This document shows, piece by piece, positions 1-9,132 of a DNA stretch of 64,000 bases (its first letter is position 1; every line of letters starts with the position of its first letter). Made by a program: the position numbers and the translations under genes. Source of the DNA: Candidatus Saccharimonadota bacterium (GTDB taxonomy: Bacteria; Patescibacteriota; Saccharimonadia; Saccharimonadales; Saccharimonadaceae). The notes beneath the pieces are model-generated. The model was not told the origin of the DNA. It saw only the letters and a program-made list of their open reading frames with translations, and made no database searches. The stretch is from positions 88,479 to 152,478 of the forward strand of contig JAUMWY010000001.1 of the NCBI GenBank assembly GCA_030529385.1. Direction: 5' to 3'.

Positions 1-910
1 GCGCATCAGCTTTCGCGCCAACAATCTCCACCTGCTTTTTCGGCTCTTTTGTCGTGACACTGGCGATCTCTTTGCGACTGATTTCTTTACCATCACGCAT
101 CTCAATTTCATAGGTTACTTTGCGATGGCCCGGCTCACCCGCCTCTTTGACTTCGCGAAAGCCTATCGGACGATTAGCATCGCGAATTGTTTCTGTTGGC
201 GGCGCCACCTCCTCTTCAAGTGTTACTGTCTGTTTGCCATTTCGCCACACGGCAATTGACATATTGGCGGTAATTGGCGCTGTTAGTGGCACGGAGACAG
301 TATCGTCCACCCCTAAGGCAACACCCTTTTCCTGCAATAGATCACCGACCGTCCGCGCCATAGTCCGCACCGTTGCTGCCGCGCCATATAACTGCAGCTG
401 CACAGGTGTCGCGCGATGAATTTCCACGACCGTATCAGCACCCAGCAACACCACATTGCCAATCGTTGTCATATCAACAACATCTTCAGGATGGACCGTC
501 ACGCCGGCCGTCCGAGCAATCAACGCTGGCGTCTGCTGCGCTGTCGTCACCCGCACGCGCCGCTGACCGTCAATCACCGTCACTGGCCGCGCTCGATAAA
601 TATTCACCTGATACTTCGTTGAAACCAATTCAGTCTGCAGCGCCGGCTCAATCACATCACGCTCAGCATCAACTGTGATACCGGCCGCCTGCAATGCTTC
701 GCCAACCGTCCGCGACGCCGTCACAATCGTCCGCTCCTGCCCGCGGTCATAAATCTGCATCAGTCGCCTGCCGTCAGTTGGCGCTGGCTGCTCATCACTT
801 TTGGCCAGTGCTTGATCAACCAACTGCATCCCGACAGCACCAGACAATACTACCGCTAGCAAAAGCAGCCCGGTCCGAATTCGTCGATGTATCTGATGTG
901 AAATCTTCAT
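1..910 (-). CDS. G5/DUF348 domain surface protein, C-terminus cut by window edge
   Basis: An open frame runs from an ATG at 910 off the left edge (about 303 codons seen, no stop). A basic N-terminus (MKISHQIHRRIRTG) and a hydrophobic stretch ending in ALAK at about residue 37 look like a signal peptide. Three units resembling DUF348 (ubiquitin-like) follow, with cores such as RTVGEALQAAGITV, QTPALIARTAGVTV and RTVGDLLQEKGVAL. A G5-like domain follows (about residues 235-295, TYEIEMRDGKEISRKE). DUF348-G5 proteins such as YabE and Rpf-like factors are exported and act at the cell wall, often with a C-terminal lytic domain; that part would lie outside the window. It is the last gene of a minus-strand run after uvrD (43 nt gap). 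A cell-wall or adhesion role is inferred. Confidence 0.8.
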   Translation of the reverse strand, partial: MKISHQIHRRIRTGLLLLAVVLSGAVGMQLVDQALAKSDEQPAPTDGRRLMQIYDRGQERTIVTASRTVGEALQAAGITVDAERDVIEPALQTELVSTKYQVNIYRARPVTVIDGQRRVRVTTAQQTPALIARTAGVTVHPEDVVDMTTIGNVVLLGADTVVEIHRATPVQLQLYGAAATVRTMARTVGDLLQEKGVALGVDDTVSVPLTAPITANMSIAVWRNGKQTVTLEEEVAPPTETIRDANRPIGFREVKEAGEPGHRKVTYEIEMRDGKEISRKEIASVTTKEPKKQVEIVGAKADA

Positions 911-952
911 AGCTCTTACAGTGCCACCCAGCGCACTCATCTACTTAGTATA

Positions 953-3058
953 TCAAAGTTTCTCCAACCGCGCGAACTCAACATTGAGCTTTTTGATGAC
1001 ACCATTATCAAACCGCACCGTCACACCAAGCCCCTCGCTGTCAATCACTTCGCCATCACCAAACCGCGAGCTGCGCACCCGATCACCAACATCAATACCG
1101 CTATCGTCTGAGAAAAAATCCGACTCATAGCTTGGCGGTGCGGCCGGCTTGTCAAGCCCGGCGGTCTTCAGTAGCCCCATCTCGTCCAAAAAACGCGATG
1201 GCAGATTATAGCCAATCTGACCAAACTGGGTGCGCGAACTGGCGCAACTAATGAACAGTTCCTCACGCGCCCGTGTGACGCCAACATAACAGAGGCGGCG
1301 CTCCTCCTCGATATCATCAGATTTGCCCGAATCAAACACCCGAGCATGCGGCAAAATCCCCTCTTCCAGCCCCGCCATAAACACCACCGGAAACTCCAGG
1401 CCTTTCGCGGCGTGCAGGGTCATCAGGGTGACTTGCCGTTCCGCGCGGTCATCGCTGGCCGACATTAGTGCCATTTCCTCCAAAAAAGTCGGTACATCAG
1501 CATAGGCCTTAGCTTCCGCAATCAACACGCCGAGGTTTTCCTGTCGCTCCTCGGCCTGCACGCTACCGTCATTGATATAATCGCCATAGCCCGTACGCTG
1601 AATAATCTGCTCCAAGATATCGGCGGGCGCACCGTCCAGTGATTGTTGTAATTCTTGCAATAATTTACCGAGCGCCGTCAGCGGCGTAGTAGTGCGTGCC
1701 GCCAGACCATCAGCCTCGTCAGCTCGCGCTAGATCCTCAACAATACTTCGCCCCGTGCCCTCATGCCACGCCAGAAATTTCGCCACGCTCACCGCACCAA
1801 TGCCGCGCTTCGGCAAGTTAACGATACGCGTAAAGCTCACCCGATCATAAGGCTGGTAGAGCAGCCGCAGATACGCCAAGACGTCTTTAACTACCGCCCG
1901 ATCCAAAAAACGCAGGCCACCGACAATTTTATACGGAATGTAAGTTTGGCGCAGCGCTCGCTCAATGGCGTAACTCTGGGCATTAGTACGGTACAGCACC
2001 GCCATATCGTCATACCCGCGCCCCGCTGCCGACTGTCGGGTGATTTCATTGGCAATCGCCAACGCTTCCTCGGCCTCTGAATACAATTGCCATAACTGCG
2101 GCCGTACGCCTTCGCCCGCCTCAGTCCATAAGTTCTTATCTGTCCGATTGATATTGTGCTGAATGAGGGTGTTGGCGAGGTTCAAAATAGCACCAGTTGA
2201 GCGATAATTTTGCTCCAGTTTGATTACGACCGCGCCTGGGAAATCGCGCTCGAAATTGAGAATATTGGTGTAATCAGCACCCCGAAAACTGTAAATTGAC
2301 TGGGCATCATCACCCACCACACAGAGATTACGCTCCGGCCCAACCAATAGTTTAATCAGCGCGTACTGTACGGTGTTAGTGTCCTGATACTCGTCAATCA
2401 AAATATGCTGAAATTGCTGCTGCCATTTGTGGCGAATATCGGCGTGATGGCGGAGCAGTGCAACGACCTTAATTAGTAAATCATCAAAATCAAGCGCCTG
2501 AGCCGTCTGCATCGCCCGTTCATAGTCGGCGTATAGCTCAGCGATCCGCTGCTTGGTCGCCCCAGTAGCCGACGCCGCGTACTCATCGGCGGTGAGCATA
2601 TCGTTCTTGGCATTGGAAATAGCGCCAGCCACCGCCCGCGGCTTGATATCACGATCGCTTAAGCTCCGTGTCCTCATCAACTGCTTGATCAGCCCCAACC
2701 GATCGTCCTCATCATAAATCACGAAGTTTGGCGCAAGACCTATTGCCCGCCCATCCATCCGCAACAAGCGCACGCAAATACTATGAAACGTCCCCATCCA
2801 CGGCATAAACTGCCGATCATCAGCACCCTCGCCAACCAACAGCGCCAGCCGCTCGCGCATTTCACGCGCCGCCTTATTAGTAAACGTCACCGCCAAAATT
2901 TTACTCGGCCACACACCACGCTGACTAATCAGATAAGCAATACGATGCGTTAGCGTCTTCGTCTTACCGCTGCCCGCACCAGCCAAAATCAGCAGCGGAC
3001 CAGTGTTATGATCCACCGCCCGTCGCTGCTCTGGATTTAAGCCTGTCAATATATCCAT
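953..3058 (-). CDS. uvrD: UvrD/PcrA-type superfamily 1A DNA helicase
   Basis: A 701-residue 3'-5' DNA helicase for nucleotide-excision repair, replication-conflict resolution and control of RecA filaments. Visible motifs are the Q motif (Q11), Walker A GAGSGKT (27-33), Walker B IDEYQDT, motif III GDDAQSIYSFRG, motif VI VGVTRAREEL and the C-terminal tudor-like GDRVRSSRFGDGEV segment typical of PcrA. A longer frame starts at 3118, but it would overlap the preceding gene. I chose ATG 3058 because the protein then begins at the family N-terminus (MDILTGLNPEQ) and a -10 box TACAAT ends exactly 6 nt upstream. That -10 lies inside the last codons and stop of the preceding gene, so a leaderless transcript is likely in addition to operon read-through. 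Confidence 0.95.
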   Translation of the reverse strand: MDILTGLNPEQRRAVDHNTGPLLILAGAGSGKTKTLTHRIAYLISQRGVWPSKILAVTFTNKAAREMRERLALLVGEGADDRQFMPWMGTFHSICVRLLRMDGRAIGLAPNFVIYDEDDRLGLIKQLMRTRSLSDRDIKPRAVAGAISNAKNDMLTADEYAASATGATKQRIAELYADYERAMQTAQALDFDDLLIKVVALLRHHADIRHKWQQQFQHILIDEYQDTNTVQYALIKLLVGPERNLCVVGDDAQSIYSFRGADYTNILNFERDFPGAVVIKLEQNYRSTGAILNLANTLIQHNINRTDKNLWTEAGEGVRPQLWQLYSEAEEALAIANEITRQSAAGRGYDDMAVLYRTNAQSYAIERALRQTYIPYKIVGGLRFLDRAVVKDVLAYLRLLYQPYDRVSFTRIVNLPKRGIGAVSVAKFLAWHEGTGRSIVEDLARADEADGLAARTTTPLTALGKLLQELQQSLDGAPADILEQIIQRTGYGDYINDGSVQAEERQENLGVLIAEAKAYADVPTFLEEMALMSASDDRAERQVTLMTLHAAKGLEFPVVFMAGLEEGILPHARVFDSGKSDDIEEERRLCYVGVTRAREELFISCASSRTQFGQIGYNLPSRFLDEMGLLKTAGLDKPAAPPSYESDFFSDDSGIDVGDRVRSSRFGDGEVIDSEGLGVTVRFDNGVIKKLNVEFARLEKL

Positions 3059-3062
3059 CGTT

Positions 3063-4178
3063 CTATTGTAACAAGAGGAAGTACGCCGCCGCACCACCAG
3101 CCACGCCAAGTAGCGCAAACAGCAGAATTAGCAACACCGTCAAAATGCCCGATTTCTTTTTTGGCGCCGCCATATCATGTCCCGGTGTCAGCGATGCCGC
3201 ATCAAACATCGGCGCAGGCTCCGGTGCTGTGTCTACCTCCGGCGTGTACTGCTGCGGAATATCAGCACCAATGATTGGCGTAGCCGCCATCGTGTCAGAT
3301 GACACCGCTTCGCCTGATTCAATCGCCATAATATCTTTACTCAGTTCCGGCGCCAAAACATCACCCTTTGCTGTCTCTTGCCATTCAGCTGCAGCGTCCG
3401 AATCAGACGGCTGCACGGTCACAGTCTCATCGGCTACCTCAGGCGTGGCTACAGCATTCGCTGTCATGGTATCCGGCGCTACTGTTTCTGACGCACTCCC
3501 TAGCGGACGCTTTTCCACCACCGCATCGGTCAAGAATGGCGATTCAAGCGGCGCGGTCGTCGCTGATGCTTGCAGTGATGCGGCAATTTTTTCAGTCAGA
3601 TCATCAGCAGTCGGGACTGGTGTTGGCGCAGCTTGTTCGGTCGGCTCGGGCTCTGGCGTTGGCTCAACCGCCACTTCCTGCCCAGCGACCGGCATCGTAT
3701 CCAGCGCGTCAGCCATGGCCAACTCGGCCGCTGTTGGCGCTGGCGTGGCGGCCGTATCAGATGATACTGATTGAGCTTCAGTTGACGGCGTAGTGGCAGC
3801 CACTTGACTGGCTGGCTGCAAGGATACGCCGGTACGCGACGGCCGCGGCGATGCTGGACGATTATTCGTCATATCAGAAGACGGGTGAACGACGTCCATA
3901 AAGCGGCCAGCTGGACGCTTGGCAATAGCCGGCGCAGGCGCAACGAACGCCTCAGTCGGCGGCGTGCTGACAATTGGCGCAGTCGGAGCGGGCGCAGGAG
4001 CAGCAGATGGAGCTGGGGTGGCCGATGCGACTGAAGACACCGGCGCAGTAGCAACCGTTGTCGCAGAGGCAGCAGCAGGCGCGGTCACTGACGCAGCAGG
4101 TGATGACGACTCATCACCGCGTTGATTCATCAGTGAATTCACTGCCTTATCTAGTTCATCAAAATCAATATCCGTCAT
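3063..4178 (-). CDS. Ala/Pro/Thr-rich tail-anchored protein of unknown function
   Basis: 371 residues with no family I recognise. A short conserved-looking acidic head (MTDIDFDELDKAVNSLM, residues 1-17) is followed by about 320 residues of low-complexity Ala, Pro, Thr, Val and Glu sequence. The C-terminus has a KKK patch and one hydrophobic helix of about 23 residues (about 345-371) ending in YFLLLQ. This suggests a cytoplasmic, mostly disordered protein anchored by its C-terminal tail. The ATG is preceded by a good Shine-Dalgarno site (GGGAGG). It lies 12 nt downstream of tpiA and 4 nt upstream of uvrD in the same run. Low-complexity coding DNA gives long shadow frames on the other strand. 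Function unknown; the lipid-anchored topology is inferred only from hydrophobicity. Confidence 0.75.
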   Translation of the reverse strand: MTDIDFDELDKAVNSLMNQRGDESSSPAASVTAPAAASATTVATAPVSSVASATPAPSAAPAPAPTAPIVSTPPTEAFVAPAPAIAKRPAGRFMDVVHPSSDMTNNRPASPRPSRTGVSLQPASQVAATTPSTEAQSVSSDTAATPAPTAAELAMADALDTMPVAGQEVAVEPTPEPEPTEQAAPTPVPTADDLTEKIAASLQASATTAPLESPFLTDAVVEKRPLGSASETVAPDTMTANAVATPEVADETVTVQPSDSDAAAEWQETAKGDVLAPELSKDIMAIESGEAVSSDTMAATPIIGADIPQQYTPEVDTAPEPAPMFDAASLTPGHDMAAPKKKSGILTVLLILLFALLGVAGGAAAYFLLLQ

Positions 4179-4190
4179 ACACCCTCCCTT

Positions 4191-4949
4191 TTACTTTTTG
4201 TGCGCCTTTTTTACAATGCCCAAAAACTGATGCGCGTCAAGACTAGCGCCACCAATCAACAGCCCATCAACGCCCGACACCGCTAGATAACCGGCCGCAT
4301 TATCACTGGTCACGCTACCGCCATACAGCACTCGCACGTCAGCTGCTGCTTTCTTACCAAACAACTGCGCCATATGGTGGCGAATGGTTTTTACTGCCGC
4401 CGCTACATCGTCCGGATTGGCGCATTCACCAGTGCCAATCGCCCATACTGGCTCATAGGCGATCACGACTTTGGCCAGTTCATCAGCCGTCACATTCGCC
4501 AAACCACCCACTAGCTGATCATGCAGCGCGTCATTGGTTTCACCCAGCGACCGCTCATGCAGCGTCTCGCCAATACACAAAATCGGCTGAATGTGGCTGC
4601 GCAAGGCCGCCTGCACTTTCAAACGCACTTCTCGGTCATCCTCCAAAAACAGATAGCGCCGCTCCGAATGACCAATAATCGCATAATCGGCAATCCCCCG
4701 CAGATGGGCCGCCGGCACCTCACCGGTATATGGGCCGTGATCACGCCAATAGCAATTCTGCGCCGCCAACTTCACCTTACGACGATTTACCTGAAAACTT
4801 AAACTTTGCAGTGTCAGCATTGATGGCGCGACCACTGTCTCCACATCGCGATACGCCGGCAACATCGCCATGAGCTTATGCAAATACAAACTCGCCTCTT
4901 GCATATTGAGGTGCATTTTCCAGTTGCCAATGATTAATTTCTTGCCCAT
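4191..4949 (-). CDS. tpiA: Triosephosphate isomerase
   Basis: A 252-residue cytoplasmic glycolytic enzyme interconverting dihydroxyacetone phosphate and glyceraldehyde-3-phosphate. The N-terminal GNWKMH holds the substrate-binding Asn and Lys, IIGHSERR holds the catalytic His (about residue 95), and AYEPVWAIGTG holds the catalytic Glu with the flexible loop. LYGGSVTSDN and GLLIGGASL form the phosphate-binding end of the barrel. Full family length. ATG 4949 has an AAGGAT Shine-Dalgarno about 7 nt upstream, and a weak -10-like box lies further up in the 26 nt gap after pgk. Its position after pyk and pgk gives a lower-glycolysis operon. Confidence 0.97.
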   Translation of the reverse strand: MGKKLIIGNWKMHLNMQEASLYLHKLMAMLPAYRDVETVVAPSMLTLQSLSFQVNRRKVKLAAQNCYWRDHGPYTGEVPAAHLRGIADYAIIGHSERRYLFLEDDREVRLKVQAALRSHIQPILCIGETLHERSLGETNDALHDQLVGGLANVTADELAKVVIAYEPVWAIGTGECANPDDVAAAVKTIRHHMAQLFGKKAAADVRVLYGGSVTSDNAAGYLAVSGVDGLLIGGASLDAHQFLGIVKKAHKK

Positions 4950-4975
4950 AGAAATCCTTATGCTTAGTGTATCAC

Positions 4976-6205
4976 TTATAGCCCGTGCGCGTCCAGTAAT
5001 CGCTCAATTCCCGGCAACTTTTTGCCAGCCATAAGCTCCATACTGGCGCCACCACCAGTGGAAGTGTGCGTGAAGCTCGCACCGTCATGCCCATCCCATT
5101 TCAGCACAAAATCAGCCGTATCACCGCCACCGACAATTGAGGTAACCTTTTTATTTTGGGCAATCGCCAGCGCCACCCGCGCCGAACCAATTGAAAATAC
5201 CTCCTGGCTAGCATACCCCATTGGCCCATTCCAAATCACCGTCTTCGCCCCAGCAATCACCGCTGTAAACCGCTCAATCGCCTGCGAACCAATATCCAGC
5301 GCCATATCCTCCGGCCCAATTGCATCAACCGTCACTTCGCGGCGTGTCTGACTATCAACATTCGGCGCCACCGCCACATCAGTCGGCAGCACCAACAACT
5401 CATCAATCTTCGCCGCACCAACCTTGCGCGCCGCCGCTTGGTAAATTTTACGCAGCACCGCTGTCTGACCCGGCTCAGTAACGCTCTTACCGATCACATG
5501 GCCGCGATACTGCAAAAACGCATTGGCCATCGCCCCGCCAATTAAAATCGTGTCCGCCTGGTCAATCAACCGATGAATCAGTTCAATTTTATCCGACACT
5601 TTGGCGCCACCAATCACCGCCACTAACGGCCGTTTTGGCGCGCGCATCGCTTCGGTGATAGTGACATATTCCCGAGTCAACAAATCGCCGGCCACCCCAG
5701 GAATACATAGCGCCAAGGCGTCGGTGCTCGCATGCGCTCGATGCACCACGCCAAAGCCGTCTTGGATAAAATAGTCAGCGCCCGTCGCTCGGGCAATCGC
5801 CCGGGCAAAAGTCTCGTCATTGGCTTCTTCTTCGGCGTAAAAGCGCAGATTCTCCAGCACAATCACCCCGCTCGGCATCCGCTTGACCATTTGCCGCACT
5901 TTATCGCCAACACAATCATCAACAAACCGCACTGGCCGACCCAATAACTCCGCCAAATGCTCAGCCACTGGCGCCAAACTATACTTGGCCTCTCGCCCCT
6001 TTGGCCGGCCGAGGTGGCTAATGACCACGATTTTACACTGCTGCTCCAGCAAATACTGCAATGTCGGCAGGCTGGCGCGAATCCTGAGATTATCAGAAAT
6101 CGTTCCGTCCGCCGTCAGCGGCACATTATAATCAGCCCGCACCAGCACCGTCCGGCCGCGCAGATCAACATCGTGTATCGTCTGTTTATAAAATCGCTTG
6201 CCCAC
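4976..6205 (-). CDS. pgk: Phosphoglycerate kinase
   Basis: 409 residues; transfers phosphate from 1,3-bisphosphoglycerate to ADP. The N-terminal domain shows VLVRADYNVPL and SHLGRPKG (3-phosphoglycerate binding). The C-terminal domain shows GGAKVSDKI, WNGPMG and the GGGDTADF nucleotide-binding loop. The start is a GTG at 6205, preceded at 9 nt by an AAGGGG Shine-Dalgarno just after the pyk stop (13 nt gap), so it should be translated from the pyk transcript. The protein ends in a normal C-terminus (GIERLLDAHGL). This is one of the two substrate-level ATP-forming steps in the run. Confidence 0.97.
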   Translation of the reverse strand: MGKRFYKQTIHDVDLRGRTVLVRADYNVPLTADGTISDNLRIRASLPTLQYLLEQQCKIVVISHLGRPKGREAKYSLAPVAEHLAELLGRPVRFVDDCVGDKVRQMVKRMPSGVIVLENLRFYAEEEANDETFARAIARATGADYFIQDGFGVVHRAHASTDALALCIPGVAGDLLTREYVTITEAMRAPKRPLVAVIGGAKVSDKIELIHRLIDQADTILIGGAMANAFLQYRGHVIGKSVTEPGQTAVLRKIYQAAARKVGAAKIDELLVLPTDVAVAPNVDSQTRREVTVDAIGPEDMALDIGSQAIERFTAVIAGAKTVIWNGPMGYASQEVFSIGSARVALAIAQNKKVTSIVGGGDTADFVLKWDGHDGASFTHTSTGGGASMELMAGKKLPGIERLLDAHGL

Positions 6206-6218
6206 CCTTATTTACCCC

Positions 6219-7640
6219 TTACTCTAAGGTTAACACGCGGATTGTATCAGCCCGACCAACGCCTGGCTGATGGCCACGCACCAGCACCAGCTTCACTGGA
6301 CCTTCGCCAAAATAGCCCTCATCCATCAGCTCACGCGCCACAATATCGCCCTTAAACTGATCGCCAGTCCGCACATACGACCGCGTCGCATAACTCAGCG
6401 CCAACTTCTGTGCCGTCTTTTCATTATCAGTCACGCTAATAATCGGCATATTTGGTCGGAATGCGCCAACATGCACCGCTGTTGCGCCAGTTTCCGTTTC
6501 AGCGATAATTGCTTCAGCGTCAATTTCCTTGGCTAGTTGCGCCGCCGTGTAACTTAAAATCGCGTTGGTTTTTTTACGATTCTCGCCCTTCTCTACTGAC
6601 ATGACGTCGCTGTGCTCCTGGGTGTAGAGAATGGTGCGACGCATCGCCTCAACTGCCTCAATTGGGTATTTACCATTGGCCGTTTCATCAGACAGCATCA
6701 CTACATCAGCACCCTGAATCACCGCATTGGCCACATCGCTGACTTCAGCACGAGACGGCTCTGGATTATCCACCATGCTACCCATCATCTGGGTCGCCAC
6801 GATCACCATCTTGCCGTGTTTGCGACACAGCGCAATAATCCGGCGCTGAATCACCGGCACGATTTCCGCGCCCGCTTCCACCGCCAGATCACCACGCGCC
6901 ACCATCACACCATCACTCAACGCAATAATCTTTTCCAAATTCTCCGGCGCAATAGCTGACTTGGTCTCAATTTTCGCTACAATCTGCGCTGTTGAGCCAT
7001 GTGTCAACAATCGCTGGCGCAAATCAACAATATCTGATGCCGACTGCACAAAACTGAGCGCCACAAAATCAAAGTCCTTATCGGCCGCCCACTCAAGATC
7101 TTCAATATCTTTCGGCGTCAAAATATCACCACCGAAATCAGTATCCGGCAGATTCAGACCCTTGCGGCTCATCAAAAAGCCGTCATTCATAATTTCTACC
7201 CGAATGGCGGTAGGGCTGACAATCTCCCGCACCATTGACTTGACCTTACCATCAAACATATAGAGCGGCTCACCGACTTTCATCTTCTCAGCCAAGTTGT
7301 ACTGCACCGGCAGCGTTGCACTACCATCATGCTCAGTCACTGACGAATCAAGCACCAGCGTATCGCCAGTCTTCACCGTAAACATATTATCCTTCAGAAC
7401 ACCGAGGCGGATCTTTGGCCCCTGGAGATCCTGCAGAATCGCTACTGGTTTACCCTGTTCACGGGACGCAGTACGCACCCACTTCAATTGCTCAAGGCGC
7501 TCCTCAAAGGTACCGTGGCTGAAGTTCAGGCGAAACCCGTTAACACCAGCCTCCATCAACGCGGCGACTTTCTCTTGACTCATGGTTGCTGGCCCGATGG
7601 TGGCCAGAATTTTGGTTCGTTTGAAATTAGTATTGCTCAT
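6219..7640 (-). CDS. pyk: Pyruvate kinase
   Basis: 473 residues; converts phosphoenolpyruvate and ADP to pyruvate and ATP. Visible are the N-terminal KILATIGPAT, FRLNFSHGT, the active-site region KIETKSA followed by MVARGDLAVE, and VATQMMGSMVDNPEPSRAEVSDVANAV-type sequence. The C-terminal allosteric domain includes AIIAETETG. The ATG at 7640 follows a -10 TATAAT by 7 nt. That box lies inside the last codons (Tyr-Asn) of the upstream glycosidase gene, which pyk overlaps by 14 nt. A leaderless start from an internal promoter is likely, and this promoter would drive pgk and tpiA too. Confidence 0.97.
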   Translation of the reverse strand: MSNTNFKRTKILATIGPATMSQEKVAALMEAGVNGFRLNFSHGTFEERLEQLKWVRTASREQGKPVAILQDLQGPKIRLGVLKDNMFTVKTGDTLVLDSSVTEHDGSATLPVQYNLAEKMKVGEPLYMFDGKVKSMVREIVSPTAIRVEIMNDGFLMSRKGLNLPDTDFGGDILTPKDIEDLEWAADKDFDFVALSFVQSASDIVDLRQRLLTHGSTAQIVAKIETKSAIAPENLEKIIALSDGVMVARGDLAVEAGAEIVPVIQRRIIALCRKHGKMVIVATQMMGSMVDNPEPSRAEVSDVANAVIQGADVVMLSDETANGKYPIEAVEAMRRTILYTQEHSDVMSVEKGENRKKTNAILSYTAAQLAKEIDAEAIIAETETGATAVHVGAFRPNMPIISVTDNEKTAQKLALSYATRSYVRTGDQFKGDIVARELMDEGYFGEGPVKLVLVRGHQPGVGRADTIRVLTLE

Positions 7641-8655
7641 TTTTTATATTATACCGTAAAACACCCCGCTCGACCATAGCAGCGGCCTGCCATATCGGAT
7701 CAACGCCAGATTCGGCCTTATATGACCAATAGCACATAGCGATAGCCGAAGTAAATGCTCGTTGCTGCGCCTGAATGTGCCATAGCAATAGATTCTCCTG
7801 ATACACTGCGTCACCGATCCGTTCCGCCGCCAATAATTCATGCCCCAACACGCCCGACCATTCACCAATTATCACCGGCTGCACCCAGCTTAATCGCTTC
7901 ACCAACTGCCCACGCCACCACAGACGCCATTTATATAACCGTAGCGACAGTCGCGACAGTCGCACATATTTTGTAGCAAATTGATAATGATGTACATCCA
8001 TCACCGCCCGCGGCCGACGCCCCAGTGCGCCGTTCATTAACCGCGGCCGAAAGCCGTCGCTAAACACAATTTTCACCCCTGACGGCAACAACTCATCAAT
8101 CGCATCATAAGCTCGTCGATACCACTGCCGCAAGCGCCGCGGATGCAGCCCAACATGCGGCTCGTTGAGAAGTTGTATGCCCCACAGCGCCGGCGAATCA
8201 CCGTAGCGCTTAGCCATGATTTTCAACACTTCAATCGCCTGATCTTGATAAGCAACATCATCCCAAAACTGAATCGGCCCAACACGCCCGCTATGATCAT
8301 TGCCATTCTGCGATCCCGGCACCGCATGAAGATCCAGCAGCACCCGCATCCCATGCCGCTCGCACCACCGCATACACCGGTCCAGTGGCTCAGTCCCGCC
8401 GACAAATGGCGCCGCATCTATAAACAGCCAATATCCCACCGGAATTCGCACCATCTCTACACCCCACTGACGCAGCCGTGTAATATCTGCCTCAGTAATA
8501 AATTCCCGCCGATGCTTTACGATGCGAGCCCGACCCTTGGCCGTCTGCGACAGAGTGTATTCGTCAATCGCGTCCACGCCGGTAAACAACGCTGGCGTCA
8601 TCCATTTTTCTACCACTAACCATCCGCCAAGATTTACTGCTTTTATCTGTGTCAT
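7627..8655 (-). CDS. Glycoside hydrolase family 5-like (cellulase/exoglucanase fold)
   Basis: 342 residues of a (beta/alpha)8 glycosidase of the GH5 type. It opens with AVNLGGWLVVEKWMTP, the usual start of fungal and bacterial exo-glucanase-like GH5 members. The acid/base Glu sits in LLNEPHVGLH and the nucleophile Glu in VIIGEWSG; DVHHYQ between them also fits the fold. No signal peptide is visible, so it is probably cytoplasmic, acting on imported beta-glucosides or another glycan; the substrate cannot be told. An upstream start at 8727 would run into tRNA-Glu. ATG 8655 is preferred because a TATACT box ends 6 nt before it (leaderless pattern). Its 3' end carries the pyk promoter. Confidence 0.85.
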   Translation of the reverse strand: MTQIKAVNLGGWLVVEKWMTPALFTGVDAIDEYTLSQTAKGRARIVKHRREFITEADITRLRQWGVEMVRIPVGYWLFIDAAPFVGGTEPLDRCMRWCERHGMRVLLDLHAVPGSQNGNDHSGRVGPIQFWDDVAYQDQAIEVLKIMAKRYGDSPALWGIQLLNEPHVGLHPRRLRQWYRRAYDAIDELLPSGVKIVFSDGFRPRLMNGALGRRPRAVMDVHHYQFATKYVRLSRLSLRLYKWRLWWRGQLVKRLSWVQPVIIGEWSGVLGHELLAAERIGDAVYQENLLLWHIQAQQRAFTSAIAMCYWSYKAESGVDPIWQAAAMVERGVLRYNIKNEQY

Positions 8656-8715
8656 AGGTTTAGTATAGCGCAGATACGAAAAACGCCCGCCATATAACAG
8701 GCGAGCGACTTTCGC

Positions 8716-8790
8716 TGGTGACCTCACGGGGAATCGAACCCCGATTGCCAGGATGAAAACCTGGTGTCCTAACCGTTAGACGATGAGGCC
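8716..8790 (-). tRNA. tRNA-Glu (TTC), CCA encoded
   Basis: Cloverleaf on the minus strand. The acceptor stem is GGCCTCA/TGAGGTC, discriminator A, CCA encoded. The anticodon stem CCAGG/CCTGG encloses loop TTTTCAT, giving anticodon TTC. The T arm GGGGTTCGATTCCCC is perfect. Confidence 0.96.
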
Positions 8791-8891
8791 AACAGTCGGT
8801 ATTGTAGCAGGTTTACCGCCTCTTGTCCACCCCGTTTTTCGCCCCAGGCAAGCATAAGCGTTGCGTTATCGTATATATTATGGTGTAGTTA

Positions 8892-8920
8892 TTGACTTTT
8901 TTTATTTTTTGTGATAGACT
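8892..8920 (+). promoter_or_regulatory. Sigma70-type promoter (TTGACT-17-TAGACT)
   Basis: -35 TTGACT at 8892-8897, a T-rich 17-bp spacer, and -10 TAGACT at 8915-8920. It should start transcription near 8927 and give a leader of about 35 nt before the micro-ORF and about 330 nt before the lipoprotein gene. Most genes in this window show only a -10 box, so the good -35 stands out. A similar promoter with the same spacer length and a similar T-rich start lies at 40842-40870. Confidence 0.65.
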
Positions 8921-8961
8921 TAAGGCACCATTTGGCTTTGGGTGGAGACCCGGGAGGACAG

Positions 8962-9090
8962 ATGCGCAACTTGACAATTAGGCTATAACAATTCGTACTA
9001 ACCGCTGCGAATGTAGCCACGGTCATTGAAGTCGTCACTCCAATCTCCCTGGCTGCATTTGCAGCACTGCTCGGCTTTTACGAGCCTTGA
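8962..9090 (+). pseudogene. Micro-ORF interrupted by TAA at codon 9
   Basis: ATG 8962 follows a very good Shine-Dalgarno (GGGAGG, 5 nt spacing). The frame reads MRNLTIRL, then TAA, then continues open for 33 more codons to TGA at 9088. The second part is hydrophobic and could be one membrane helix (VATVIEVVTPISLAAFAALL). It may be a short 8-residue leader peptide, a broken small membrane protein, or chance. No homologue is recognised. It lies between the promoter at 8892 and the hairpin at 9133, upstream of a lipoprotein gene. Confidence 0.35.
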
Positions 9091-9132
9091 GCAATGAGTA
9101 CACGAATAAACGCGAATGATGGACTCCTTTAT

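Noticed and set aside
3145-3774. 209-residue plus-strand frame
   Set aside because: It is the antisense of the Ala/Pro/Thr-rich low-complexity gene at 3063-4178; no ribosome-binding site or protein-like pattern.
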